Assembly (NCBI RefSeq): GCF_026213295.1
Contig: NC_079426.1
Location: forward strand, 22,418,535-22,482,534
Length of the DNA: 64,000 nt
Source: Gadus chalcogrammus
Taxonomy: Eukaryota > Chordata > Actinopteri > Gadiformes > Gadidae
Direction of reading: 5' to 3'
This document shows, one piece after another, positions 1 through 11,534 of this stretch (position 1 is the first letter of the stretch; each line of letters begins with the position of its first letter). The notes under the pieces are model-generated. The model did no database searches, was not told the origin of the DNA, and saw only the letters and a program-made list of their open reading frames with translations. A program made the translations under genes and the position numbers.

Positions 1-14
1 GGCTCACTTGGACC

Positions 15-281
15 TTGAACTGCCCCCAGACTTGGCTCTGCCACCATTCAGGGGCCGCCCCCCCCCCCGTCCTGCCCCCACTGCCACGCCGTGGCCGTCC
101 CCCCCTCCAACCCCTACAAGCCGCCACAGCTTGCGGCCCTCCGGTCGTCGCTGCCCCCAGCCCCGCCCAACAAGAGGATGTGATGGACGATGTCACGCCT
201 TCTCCCGCACCTCCAGACTTTGCCTACAGTTGTAGGGGCCGGTCCATACGCCCGCCTCAACCTGGGGATTTTGAATATTGA
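15..281 (+). other. Possible C-terminal coding remnant of a retroelement or transposase
   Basis: An open frame runs from the window edge to a stop after a short basic and proline-rich tail (SCRGRSIRPPQPGDFEY). Tails of this kind are common at the C-terminus of mobile-element polyproteins, but no domain can be recognised. A G-rich stretch at about 284-300 followed by TGTAGTGACT could be a polypurine tract and the start of a 3' LTR; I could not find a matching second LTR. Low confidence; it could equally be non-coding, GC-rich repeat. Confidence 0.2.
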
Positions 282-396
282 GGTGAACACTGGGGGGGCT
301 GGTGTAGTGACTACATTATGGGTGTGTGTTCCCCTCTTACTGGGAGTGATCAAGTGGGAGGGAACTGACTATGAGTATGGGGTCTAGGGTGACGTT

Positions 397-855
397 TTAG
401 GTGGTTGCACGAGTTGTTGTAGCCATGCACTGTGAGTGATTGATCTGCTCTGTTTTTTGGATTAAAAATGTTATAATTACGTTGCCTACGTCCTCCTTTT
501 CCTCCGGCAGTACAAACATCACGTTATCAGACTGGCATGGCATTATCAGACTCGTTAAAAATGAGTTGTGGCTCAACATGAAGCGAAGAGGCGACAAAAT
601 GTCTTTTGGATATTTGGGCAGACGCCAAGATATAAAGTATGTTGGAGAACGCTTATAAAAATTCCGATGCATTTTTAATACATTCAGTACAAGGATGGGG
701 GAGAAGGCGTTCGAGCAGTCCGCGGATAGCATAACATCATAAAATCGACGTTCTGCCAAATGCCTCTGATACTCCAAAAGTACTGCAAATAACTGTATGA
801 AACCAATCAGTATAAGCACAACGAGGGCAGCACGCTGAATCTCCATAATCTCCAT
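397..855 (-). other. Unrecognised 152-codon open frame
   Basis: Minus-strand open frame of 152 codons. Residues about 8-28 form a hydrophobic stretch (alanine, valine, leucine and isoleucine rich) that could be a membrane segment or signal anchor; the rest is ordinary mixed sequence with several cysteines. I do not recognise a family. It may be a fragment of a DNA transposon or chance. There is no evidence of flanking splice sites that would make it an exon of a known gene. Confidence 0.12.
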
Positions 856-1090
856 ATTTTGTTCACCTTTCTTTTTTATGCGTTACCCCGTGTTACCCCG
901 CCCCCCGACCGTCTTGTCAAATGATTGAACGATCCATGCACACACATGCGTTGTTGACAAATTCTGGGACTGTTGCGAAAAATTGCAATGTGAAAAGGAA
1001 CCGCACCAAACCAAAAAATAAACATTGCGTTTTGGTCCGGACCAAAGAGATCGAACTAAGGACTTTCCTTATGTGATTACGCCCTGACGC
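856..1090. other. Non-coding stretch with a DNA-transposon-like palindrome
   Basis: No gene seen. It contains TTTTGGTCCGGACCAAA near 1030-1046, a perfect palindrome of a type found at ends of fish hAT-like MITEs. The element boundaries cannot be fixed. Confidence 0.25.
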
Positions 1091-1124
1091 CCAGACTCTT
1101 TGGCAGGGTCACTGTTGTGACAGC

Positions 1125-1469
1125 GACCCTAACAATGCAGCATACTTTAACTGATACAGCTCTCCACAAATATCCTGAATGTGCCAAATATAATAACCTG
1201 TTATATATTTGCCGAACTGTTTTTGTCTTTTTTCTAATGACAGCTTCAACTTCAGTGGTAAACAGTGAATGGAGAGATGGTTGAACCATTACTGTTGGGG
1301 TCACCGGCAGGGTCACTGTTGTGACAGTGACCCTGCCGGTGACCCCAACAGTACCACTGAGGTTGAAGCTGTCATTAGAAAAAATACAAAAACAGTTAGG
1401 CAAATATATAACAGGACAGATTCAGGATATTTGTGGAGAGCTGTATCCGTTAAAGTATGCTGCATTGTT

Positions 1470-1470
<1 letters not shown>
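1125..1470. repeat. ~340-bp near-palindrome (foldback element)
   Basis: The left half (from about 1130, ACAATGCAGCATACTTTAAC) is repeated as reverse complement up to about 1470. The centre is a perfect hairpin: a 28-bp arm at 1291-1318 is reverse-complemented at 1325-1352 with a 6-bp spacer (1319-1324). Weaker arm similarity (about 1130-1258 against 1365-1470) includes small indels. A foldback MITE is the simplest reading. It abuts the L2 LINE on its right. Confidence 0.8.
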
Positions 1471-2654
<1,184 letters not shown>

Positions 2655-2675
2655 TGAAGACCCACATACATCATC

Positions 2676-2800
2676 ACACACACACGCACAAACAAACACA
2701 ATCACAATCACACACATTCTAACTCACTCACCCAAACACAACACACACACACACACACACTCACTATCTCGCTCACTAACACATAGACACACAAATACAC
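2676..2800. repeat. CA-rich microsatellite
   Basis: Imperfect CA/ACAA repeats directly after the TMEM26-like exon, including (CA)n at about 2741-2760. No gene seen. Confidence 0.9.
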
Positions 2801-2802
2801 AC

Positions 2803-3370
2803 CAGGGATGGAAATTAACTTTTTTGCCCACCAGCCACTGTGGCAGGTAGATTTAAAAATCTACCAGCCACTCATCTTTTTTACCAGCCACTTTTTATAC
2901 GCTATATATATTTTTTATATATGCGTACATTTTAAACAATATAATAGTAACAATAGATACGAAAAGTGTTTTCATACGCATCTTTTTTTCCATCAGAAGT
3001 GATTTTTACTGTAAGTGGGTTCTACCAAGGAACTGAGTTGAAAACGTTACACTCTTGCCGCATATGATAAACAATAAACAGGTATCTGCCATGTTAAGTC
3101 ATGTTTATTTCAATGGTGTTACGGTGACAAGTTTGGGGATATTTCATCGATACAAAGTATTTTCAATAAAAAACAAATTGACATATTAACAATAAAACAA
3201 CATGTATGGCTACACCATGATAAGTCAATTTGTTTTTTTTTATATTTACATGTGACTGCATACAAATGTGTCCACAGACATGGTAACTAACATATGATAG
3301 TAAGCATTATTGGCCCTTAACACTAATATTCAGAAAAACACTGCCTTAAAAGGCTATTGGCTTAAGCAAT
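2803..3370. mobile_element. AT-rich remnant of a hAT-like DNA transposon
   Basis: It starts with CAGGGATGGAAATTAAC, a hAT-type terminus seen in fish elements, followed by a palindromic GTAGATTTAAAAATCTAC. The rest is AT-rich and non-coding. No opposite terminus was identified, so boundaries and class are tentative. Confidence 0.4.
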
Positions 3371-3373
3371 ACC

Positions 3374-3562
3374 AAATGGATATGTTCAACAAAAAAATAA
3401 GGAATTGAAAGCTACTTACAATAGGCCTAGGCTACATTCATTTCCCCTGATGGCAGCAATGTTCCACTTTCCACAGTTGCTGCCATCAGGGGAAATGAAT
3501 GTAGCCTAGGCCTATTGTAAGTAGCTTTCAATTCCTTGATTTTTTGTTGAACATATCCATTT
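3374..3562. repeat. Near-perfect hairpin, 86-bp arms and 17-nt loop
   Basis: The arm at 3374-3459 is the reverse complement of 3477-3562 with only a few mismatches near the A-run; the loop is 3460-3476. No coding potential. Such long, clean arms suggest a recent foldback event or a very young MITE. Confidence 0.9.
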
Positions 3563-3701
3563 GTGATGACAATAGAAACTGAATATTTCTTCATGTGGAG
3601 AACCTCTCTAGATTCCCCAACAACCATACAGATTATTTCCTGTAGAAACCTATGGTGGGAACCGATACGCCCTCTCAACCACAAAATGTTTGAGTCACTT
3701 C

Positions 3702-4005
3702 TATGGAAGTAAATCTGTGCCATCGGATTTTGAAAAAAAAAGCCATTGAACTCTAAGCACTAATTTTTTATGCATTGAAATAACGTATTGGATTTGAATT
3801 GAACTCTTATTCAGCTTTATTTTTCAATGTTAAAAATTCAAAATCAAAGATTCAACGTCAAAAACTTTAACGTGGGGACGTTGATTACGTTGAAATTCAA
3901 ATCCAGATACGTTATTTCAATGCATAAATATTCAGTGCTTAGAATTCAATTTTTTTTTCAATTTTTATTTTTTTATAAATCCGATGGCACAGATTTACTT
4001 CCATA
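3702..4005. mobile_element. Foldback MITE, ~300 bp
   Basis: The left end (TATGGAAGTAAATCTGTGCC at 3702) is mirrored by the reverse complement ending at 4005, with about 29 bp of clean terminal inverted repeat. The interior is AT-rich and partly palindromic (AACGT-containing arms around 3850-3920). No ORF. No clear target-site duplication was found. Confidence 0.7.
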
Positions 4006-4636
4006 CACTTCTCCTTTGTCATGCTTTTCTGATCATACCTCTCTCTCGTTGGTTATGCAAATCATTGCGTTCGAGTATTCTCTGCGAACCGACTCGGATC
4101 TCGGATCTGACGCCACACCCACACTTCAAGCGTTTTATTATGGTGCGTTTTGATATCCATCTGTCTCGGAGGTCCGAGGACGTTGCCTAGCGACACGCAC
4201 AAACACACCCCTTTTCCTCGAATGGCGAACTCGCCATCTCGGTTGAACTTAGTGGTGACCGAGCAAAATTCTGAGACAGAATTCAAGATGGCTGCGCCCA
4301 TTGTGATTTGAAGTATGAACTGTTTTCATTGTGCTTGGACCACTTTGGTGGTTTAAATGGCAACTTCAATCACTCGTAATACCTTAATGCGTCCGTATCT
4401 CTGCCTATGGCCTATAGCCTACTTATTTTGGAGCGCCTTGTCCTCTGCCAATGCTACCGCGACAACCAACCCGGTATCACGCGATTGCGTGCTCCTGCGC
4501 ACGAACGTTAATCTATTGAAGTGTGTTCCCGAGCACGATAGTCCGACTTTTTGCGTGTTACACAAAACGAAATGTAAACCAATGCATTCTGAATGGGAGT
4601 GTTCTAAGACAATTAACGTGCTCCACAAAACGGTAC

Positions 4637-4705
4637 GAGAGAGAGAGAAAGAGAGAGCGGGAGGGACAGAGAGAGAGAGAGAGAGAGCGAGAGAGAGGCT
4701 TCAGA
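4637..4705. repeat. GA microsatellite in tandem unit 1
   Basis: Imperfect (GA)n. A shorter allele sits at the matching place in unit 2 (about 11093-11142). Confidence 0.9.
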
Positions 4706-5060
4706 AAAGGTGTGCGCAGATAGTACAGTGCACCCTAGTTATGTTTATGCCAAAACCTATATATATAATTAGGCTGTGGAAATTGCAATAAGTTAAGAAC
4801 ACAACTTCGCACGTTGAGCACACAGCCGTGTGACTCGTTTATTGCTGAAGGTAAACAAATCCAGCATGGTCTGTGACGTCATGAGACGCACGTAATCCTT
4901 AAAGGGACCGCGATCCCTGAACCACCAAGAACGTAAATGACATGCAGTAAACAACAACACAATTGAAAGAACAACACATAACGAAATTCTGTAGGTGAAT
5001 TATGTTACGGTCACTACAAGGCTATAATTATATTATTTAGCGTGTAATGAGACAATCTAT

Positions 5061-5145
5061 AGGGGGGGGACACGTTAGTTGAAGGGGGGACGGGGACGAC
5101 ACGTTTGTTGAGGGGGGGGGAGACACATTTGTAGGGGGGGGGCAC
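5061..5145. repeat. G-run array at the outer edge of palindrome arm 1
   Basis: Runs of 6-9 G separated by CACGTTTGTTGA-type linkers of about 12-14 nt. Such spacing could allow G-quadruplex formation on the plus strand. Mirrored as C-runs at 10070-10290. Confidence 0.8.
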
Positions 5146-5443
5146 GCTCGACAACGAGAGTTGGTTTTTATTGAACGCTCGACAACGAGAGTTGGTTTTT
5201 ATTGAACGAGACTTCAACACGGAACAGCTGCACGAAACGATGGTCACGTCACTCTTGGTGACGGTGTCGACAATAATGAACACACGAACAATGTTAATAG
5301 AACAACACACAACCACATAACATCCCTAACCCATTAACCCCACTTAGTCCTAACAACAAAACAAGTTAACAAAAGCCCCATTTGTCAACTGAGAACCCCA
5401 ATTCCCAGAATCCCCCGCGGCTCCGGAACACGGCGTAGCTTAT

Positions 5444-5990
5444 ATTAATCTTTATTATCTGAATGGGAAATGCAATATTTTAGGACAGATACACCATTAA
5501 ACGCGTTTCTAATGACATTTCTAGCGAGAAATGTACATTTTCCTTACATAATCTTCAGTCAGTGAATGTGTATGATCTTTATTAATCTTTATTATCTGAA
5601 TGGGAAATGCAATATTTTAGGACAGATACACCATTAAACGCGTTTCTAATGACATTCTAGCGAGAAATGTACATTTTCCTTACATAATCTTCAGTCAGTG
5701 AATGTGTATGATCTTTATTAATCTTTATTATCTGAATGGGAAATGCAATATTTTAGGACAGATACACCATTAAACGCGTTTCTAATGACTTTTCTAGCGA
5801 GAAATGTACATTTTCCTTACATAATCTTCAGTCAGTGAATGTGTATGATCTTTATTAATCTGTATTATCTGAATGGGAAATGCAATATTTTAGGACCGAT
5901 TCACCGTTAAACGTGTTTCTAATAACATTTCTAGCGAGAAATATACTTTTTACTTGCATAATCTTCAGTCAGTGATTGTGTCTGATCTTT
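5444..5990. repeat. 125-bp satellite, four copies
   Basis: Tandem units beginning ATTAATCTTTATTATCTGAA at about 5448, 5582, 5706 and 5830; the fourth unit is more diverged. The mirrored arm (9500-9775) has only two units. The unit contains CTAGCGAGAAATGTACATTT; a related block occurs inside a PIF-like MITE at about 55.2 kb. Confidence 0.85.
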
Positions 5991-6231
5991 AGTTTTATAG
6001 TTATTAGGATTTGATCAGCTCGCTCGCATGTTTCAACGACGTCAGGTTGCTTTCGCTAAACTAGCAGCTCACGTGCTTCCTGCGTTTGTGTTATTACTTT
6101 ATGTAACTTTTAATGATATCATCTTGTTAGAAACACGTATATCTGAGAGCCAACCCAGTCGCCAAAAGCATACGTTGACAGTGTACCAGTGAACACTGGA
6201 TTACGTCGCATTTCAACATAAAATAGCGTGT

Positions 6232-6305
6232 TATACACACACACACACGCACACACACGCACAGACACACACACACAAGCACACACACGCACGCACAGAC
6301 ACACA

Positions 6306-6375
<70 letters not shown>

Positions 6376-6382
6376 CGCACAC
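6232..6382. repeat. CA microsatellite in palindrome arm
   Basis: (CA)n with scattered CG and AG steps. It is flanked by AATAGCGTGTTATAC and GGTGCATTTCGCTGC, and mirrored as TG at 9061-9240. Confidence 0.95.
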
Positions 6383-6654
6383 GGTGCATTTCGCTGCTAA
6401 AACAACAACAAAAAAATATTCCCTCAAATATTATTACTTTCAAAACGTTGGCCAAAATGGCCAATAATATCATTTTTTATTTGGGATGCTTCTAGGACAT
6501 TTTGGGTGGATTTTGAACGGTATGTGGGGGGCACGTTTTTTGCAAGACCTGGCAACCCTGCGCTGTTGCCCGAGATCTGGATCCACCCCGGCGTGGTGCC
6601 GTCTCCTTTTGACCTTTTGACCCCAGACTTCTGGGGGAATAGCTGAATCAATTC

Positions 6655-7258
6655 ATTAGTCAATCAGAAGCATGTAAATATCTTCCCGGTGGCGTAAGAG
6701 GACGAACAAGGTGTCCTTCAACATCTACGCTTCCAGGAGATTGCAACGGTGCCAAACATGAGCATATTCGAACATGTTTAATGGTAGTAATTAGCTGTCG
6801 AAATTGGAGGCCTTAATCAATACTGAGCAGCTATTGATTTGCTTCACGATAAAGATTTGTCACAAATGACATGTTATTTAGCATCTACACGTTGAGCTGA
6901 GTCCAATGACACCAAGAACGACACTCTAGCTAATGGTAACATGTATTTTACATGGTACACCTAGGTCTAGGACATGATCTCGGTGTAGCAAGAGGCCGAG
7001 CTTGATCTCATTGGACTCAGCTTAACGTGTAGATGCTAATTAACATGTAATTTGTCAAAAATCTCCATCGGGAAGCAAATCTATAGCTGGTCATTACTGA
7101 TAAAGGCCTCCAAAATCGACAGCTAATTACTACCCCGAAACATATTCAAATATGATCATGTGTGGCACTGTTGCAATCGTCTTGAAACGTAGATGTCAAA
7201 GGACACCTTGTTTGCTCGGTTGCACCACCGGGAAGATATTTTCAGACTTCTAATTCAT
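6655..7258. repeat. Nested ~600-bp palindrome inside arm 1
   Basis: The sequence from about 6655 (TCAATCAGAAGCATG) folds back on 7100-7258 and the halves meet near 6950-6960 (ACATGTATTTTACATGG). Paired landmarks: TAGCATCTACACGTTGAGC against the reverse complement of GCTTAACGTGTAGATGC; GGTAGTAATTAGCTGTCG against CGACAGCTAATTACTACC. So each big palindrome arm contains its own palindrome. Confidence 0.85.
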
Positions 7259-8184
7259 ATTAGAAGTCTGAAAAGGCAGGAAGGGGGGGCCCTTCCTGCC
7301 CGAGACTTGGCCCGGTCAGACCCCGAGGGCAGGCCCCCCCTTCCTGCCCTCGGGGTCCGACCGGGCCAAGTTTCGGTGCGGGGGGTCCCAGTTAGGCCCT
7401 AGAATATGGTATTCAAATTTCAGGGCGGTAGGACCTTCCTATCTCAAAACCTTTTTTTCCACCACATTCTGAACCATTAGGTCTCGCTGGCAACACTTCT
7501 GAAGGGGCTTTGTCCAAATGACAGTCCATTTGGGAAAACTTTTTTTCTCTATGGGCTAGAACTACAAATCTTGCTTATGTCGTTCTCGGGGCCCCGGGAA
7601 ATGTGTGTCAACATTTTAGCATCCCTAGCTATCTCGAAAAGGCTGGAAAAGGGGCGTGACCTCCAACAGTACAGTCAATGTGCATAAGACAGAGGTTAGT
7701 TTCTAGGCCCCATTTTTTGCAGGATGGAGGTGTACATTTGTGGCTTAATGTGTGTAGACACCGCTGGCCTGTGGCCACGTCTTTGAAGTCTGGGGTCAAA
7801 AGGTCAAAAGGAGCCGGCACCACGCCGCTTATGAGATAACAAAAAGTGAATCTGTATTTCTCTCATTACATTTTGTCATTATTGAAGAGAGGCCTGATTC
7901 TCAGATATGCATATTGGACTATTAGGGTATAGGTCTGGGAAGAACTTCAGGCCAAAATCTTGCAAGCGAGCCGCTGGGTGCAGGTGCAACAAGATGGAGC
8001 ACTTGCTGAGCCTGGACTTTCATAATCTTCGCTCTGTGAATGTAAAGGATGTTTGGTCGGATGTTACGACGAAGAATCATAATGTGAATGGGAATATTCT
8101 ATAAATCTCTTGATTGCATCTTTCGTCTCAACACTTCTGCTGCAGCCACTTAAAGTCTCACTCCGAGAACCTTAAAACATGAAT
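7256..8184. repeat. Central core of palindrome 1 (plus orientation)
   Basis: About 0.93 kb single-copy-within-unit core between the arms. It begins with a GC hairpin around GGAAGGGGGGGCCCTTCC (about 7280-7300) and the block GAGGGCAGGCCCCCCCTTCC. It has no convincing ORF. The homologous core in unit 2 (13571-14560) is in the reverse orientation. Confidence 0.75.
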
Positions 8185-9060
8185 CAATCCATTAGAAGTA
8201 TGAAAATATCTTCCCGGTGGTGCAACAGAGCAAACAAGGTGTCCTTTGACATCTACGTTTCGAGACGATTGCAACAGTGCCACACATGATCATATTTGAA
8301 TATGTTTCGGGGTAGTAATTAGCTGTCGATTTTGGAGGCCTTTATCAATAATGACCAGCTATAGATTTGCTTCCCGATGGAGATTTTTGACAAATTACAT
8401 GTTAATTAGCATCTACACGTTAAGCTGAGTCCAATGAGATCAAGCTCGGCCTCTTGCTACACCGAGATCATGTCCTAGACCTAGGTGTACCATGTAAAAT
8501 ACATGTTACCATTAGCTAGAGTGTCGTTCTTGGTGTCATTGGACTCAGCTCAACGTGTAGATGCTAAATAACATGTAATTTGTGACAAATCTTGATCGGG
8601 AAGCAAATCAATAGCTGCTCAGTTTTGATTATGGCCTCCAATTTCGACAGCTAATTACTACCATTAAACATGTTCGAATATGCTCATGTTTGGCACCGTT
8701 GCAATCGCCTGGAAGTGTAGATGTTGAAGGACACCTTGTTCGTCCTCTAATGCCACCGGAAAGATATTTACATGCTTCTGATTGACTAATGAATTGATTC
8801 AGCTATTCCCCCAGAAGTCTGGGGTCAAAAGGTCAAAAGGAGACGGCACCACGCCGGGGTGGAGCCAGATCTCGGGCAACAGCGCAGGGTTGCCAGGTCC
8901 TGCAAAAAACGTGCCCCCCACATACCGTTCAAAATCCACCCAAAATGTCCTAGAAGCATCCCAAAAAAAAATGATATTATTGGCCATTTTGGCCAATGTT
9001 TTGAAAGTAATAATATTTGAGGGAACATTTTTTTGTTGTTGTTTTAGCAGCGAAATGCAC

Positions 9061-9086
9061 CGTGTGCGTGTGTGCGTGTGTGTGTG

Positions 9087-9144
<58 letters not shown>

Positions 9145-9240
9145 TGTGTCTGTGTCTGTGTGTCTGTGCGTGCGTGTGTGTGCTTGTGTGTGCTTGTGTG
9201 CGTGTGTCTGTGCATGTGCGTGCGTGTGTGTGTGTGTGTA
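9061..9240. repeat. TG microsatellite in right arm 1
   Basis: (TG)n with CG/CT interruptions, the mirror of 6232-6382. Confidence 0.95.
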
Positions 9241-9499
9241 TAACACGCTATTTTATGTTGAAATGCGACGTAATCCAGTGTTCACGAATCGTACACTGTC
9301 AACGTAGGCATGATTTTGGCGACTGGGTTGGCTCTCAGATATACGTGTTTCTAACAAGATAATATCATTAAAGTTACATAAAGTAACAGTTTAATAACAC
9401 AAACGCAGGAAGCACGTGAGCTGCTAGTTTAGCGAAAGCAACCTGATGTCGTTGAAACATGCGAGCGAGCCGATCAACTCCTAATAACTATAAAACTAA

Positions 9500-9775
9500 A
9501 GATCAGACACAATCACTGACTGAAGATTATGCAATTAAAAAGTATATTTCTCGCTAGAAATGTTATTAGAAACACGTTTAACGGTGAATCGGTCCTAGAA
9601 TATTGCATTTCCCATTCAGATAATAAAGATTAATAAAGATCATACACATTAACTGACTGAAGATTATGTAAGGAAAATGTACATTTCTCGCTAGAAATGT
9701 CATTAGAAACGTGTTTAATGGTGTATCTGTCCTAAAATATTGCATTTCCCATTCAGATAATAAAGATTAATATAA
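9500..9775. repeat. 125-bp satellite, two copies (mirrored)
   Basis: Reverse-complement copies of the satellite at 5444-5990: one diverged unit (about 9510-9610) and one standard unit (about 9640-9770). Confidence 0.8.
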
Positions 9776-10069
9776 GCTACGCAGTGTTCCGGAGCCGCGG
9801 GGGATTCTGGGAATTGGGGTTCTCAGTTGACAAATGGGGCTTTTGTTAACTTGTTTTGTTGTTAGGATTAAGTGGGGTTAATGGGTTCGGGATGTTATGT
9901 GGTTGTGTGTTGTTCTATTAACATTGTTCGTGTGTTCATTATTGTCGACACCGTCACCGAGAGTGACGTGACCATCGTTTCGCGCAGCTGTTCCGTGTTG
10001 AAGTCTCGTTCAATAAAAACCAACTCTCGTTGTCGAGCGTTCAATAAAAACCAACTCTCGTTGTCGAGC

Positions 10070-10290
10070 GTGCCCCCCCCCTACAAACGTGTCTCCCCCC
10101 CCCTCAACAAACGTGTCCCCCCCCCCCCCCTTCAACTAACGTGTCCTCCCCCCCCCCCCCCCCCTACAATCGTGTGTCGTCCCCCCCCCTCAACAAACGT
10201 GTCTCCCCCCCCCCCCCCCTCCCCGGTCAACAACAGTCTCCCCCCCCCCCCCCTCCCCGGTCAACAACAGTCTCCCCCCCCTCCCCCCTA
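10070..10290. repeat. C-run array
   Basis: Runs of 7-16 C separated by TACAAACGTGT-, TCAACAAACGTGT- and GGTCAACAACAGTCT-type linkers; the minus strand is G-run rich. Longer than the matching array in the left arm. Confidence 0.9.
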
Positions 10291-10474
10291 AACAATCGTG
10301 TCCACAATTTGCCGCGAAAGCCGTGAAACCCAAACCCCGAAACCCGCCTCCACAGCGGCACACGTGGATACCGTAGGTATAACACGCTATTTTTTACGTT
10401 GAAATGCTACGTATCCAGTGTTCATGGAAACGTACACCACTGACGTTTTTTCTTGGCGACTGGGTTGACCGAAT

Positions 10475-10549
10475 ATAAGACGACCCGACTTTTTCGGGAC
10501 CTATTTCGAGGGGAAAAAAGGCCGTCTTATATTCGGACCAATACGGTAA
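10475..10549. mobile_element. Short pogo-like terminal fragment
   Basis: CCGAATATAAGACGACC at 10475 and the inverted GGCCGTCTTATATTCGGACC at about 10521 form a mini-hairpin element ending in CCAATACGGTA. The same right terminus occurs at about 17486-17514. It appears to be a strongly deleted pogo/Tigger-type element fused to palindrome unit 1. Confidence 0.6.
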
Positions 10550-10792
10550 TAGCATTTAGGCAGTGTTTTTCAGCTTTTTTTTTAACCCTTTCGTGCATGG
10601 CGTCCACATATGAGGACAATTAAATAAACTCCAATATTTTGCTTATCATGGTAATATTCTCTAAACCACATTGGTAAAATATGTTTCGTGAAACATTGAA
10701 ACCTGATTTAAATTTTGCTTTTCCCCTCCAGATTTGCCTGCACACTGCACCACGACATTGCACCACATTCCAGCGACCGAGTGAAATAATGC
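10550..10792. other. Spacer between the two tandem units
   Basis: AT-rich, no gene or clear repeat terminus seen. Confidence 0.5.
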
Positions 10793-11534
10793 TGCGTTTG
10801 AGTATTCTCTGCGAACCGACTTGGATTTCGGATCTGACGCCACGCCCATACTTCAAGTGTTTTATTATTTCGCTTGGTCGTTGGAGGAAAACATGGACGC
10901 CACCCGGAAAGCTGTTGTCGCAACCCGGTATCACGCGATTGCGTGCTCCTGCGCACGAACGTTAATCTATTGAAGCGTGTTCCCGAGCACGATAGTCCGA
11001 CTTTTTGCGTGTTACACAAAACGAAATGTAAACCAATGCATTCTGAATGGGAGTGTTCTAAGACAATTAACGTGCTCCACAAAACGGTACGAGAGAGAGA
11101 GAAAGAGAGAGCGGGAGGGACAGAGAGAGAGAGAGAGCGAGGCTTCAGAAAAGGTGTGCGCAGATAGTACAGTGCACCCTAGTTATGTTTATGCCAAAAC
11201 CTATATATATAATTAGGCTGTGGAAATTGCAATAAGTTAAGAACACAACTTCGCACGTTGAGCACACAGCCGTGTGACTCGTTTATTTTGTAAAAAAGAA
11301 AACCGGAAATCAAAGCGTGCTGAAGGTAAACAAATCCAGCATGGTCTGTGACGTCATGAGACGCACGTAATCCTTAAAGGGACCGCGATCCCTGAACCAC
11401 CAAGAACGTAAATGACATGCAGTAAACAACAACACAATTGAAAGAACAACACATAACGAAATTCTGTAGGTGAATTATGTTACGGTCACTACAAGGCTAT
11501 AATTATATTATTTAGCGTGTAATGAGACAATCTA

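Larger units (their letters stand above)
5055..7255. repeat. Left arm of giant palindrome 1
   Basis: About 2.2 kb that recurs as reverse complement at 8185-10150. Shared landmarks in mirrored order: G-run array, CTCGACAACGAGAGTTGG doublet, CCGCGGGGGATTCTGG (on the mirrored arm), 125-bp satellite, the block CAACCCAGTCGCC, CA tract, the GCGCTGTTGCCCGAGATCTG block and a nested 0.6 kb palindrome. No gene recognised. Confidence 0.85.
8185..10150. repeat. Right arm of giant palindrome 1
   Basis: Reverse complement of 5055-7255, shorter because it has two rather than four satellite units. It includes the mirrored nested palindrome (about 8190-8790), TG tract (9061-9240), satellite (9500-9775) and C-run array. 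Long proline-rich ORFs here come from the C-runs and are not genes. Confidence 0.85.
4068..10549. repeat. Tandem unit 1 of a ~6.5 kb duplicated palindrome cluster
   Basis: The segment starting GCGTTYGAGTATTCTCTGCG at 4068 recurs at about 10793. Homology between the two units continues through the CGGTATCACGCGATTGCGTG block (about 4470 and 10922), a GA tract, G-run array, 125-bp satellite, CA tract and central palindrome, to a pogo-like terminus (10521-10549 and about 17486-17514). The outer flanks of both units face the same way, so this is a direct duplication of a large composite palindrome. Unit 1 differs by small indels, satellite copy number and orientation of the core. No protein gene is seen inside; ORFs here are read-throughs of CA or C-run repeats. 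Confidence 0.8.

Noticed and set aside
4357..4791. 144-codon plus-strand ORF
   Set aside because: Ends in a GA microsatellite translation; the homologous segment in unit 2 does not conserve the frame start.
5444..5990. CRISPR-like spaced repeats
   Set aside because: Units are contiguous 125-bp satellite copies without unique spacers, in a eukaryotic setting.
6119..6473. Long cysteine/valine or histidine/threonine ORFs on both strands
   Set aside because: They are translations of CA/TG microsatellites; the same applies at 8,799-9,362, 12,462-12,781, 15,031-15,572, 59,668-60,281 and 63,512-63,784.
9872..10326. Proline-rich ORFs near the C-run arrays (also 16,107-16,549)
   Set aside because: Proline runs come from C homopolymers; the frame changes with every run-length difference between copies, and no domain is present.
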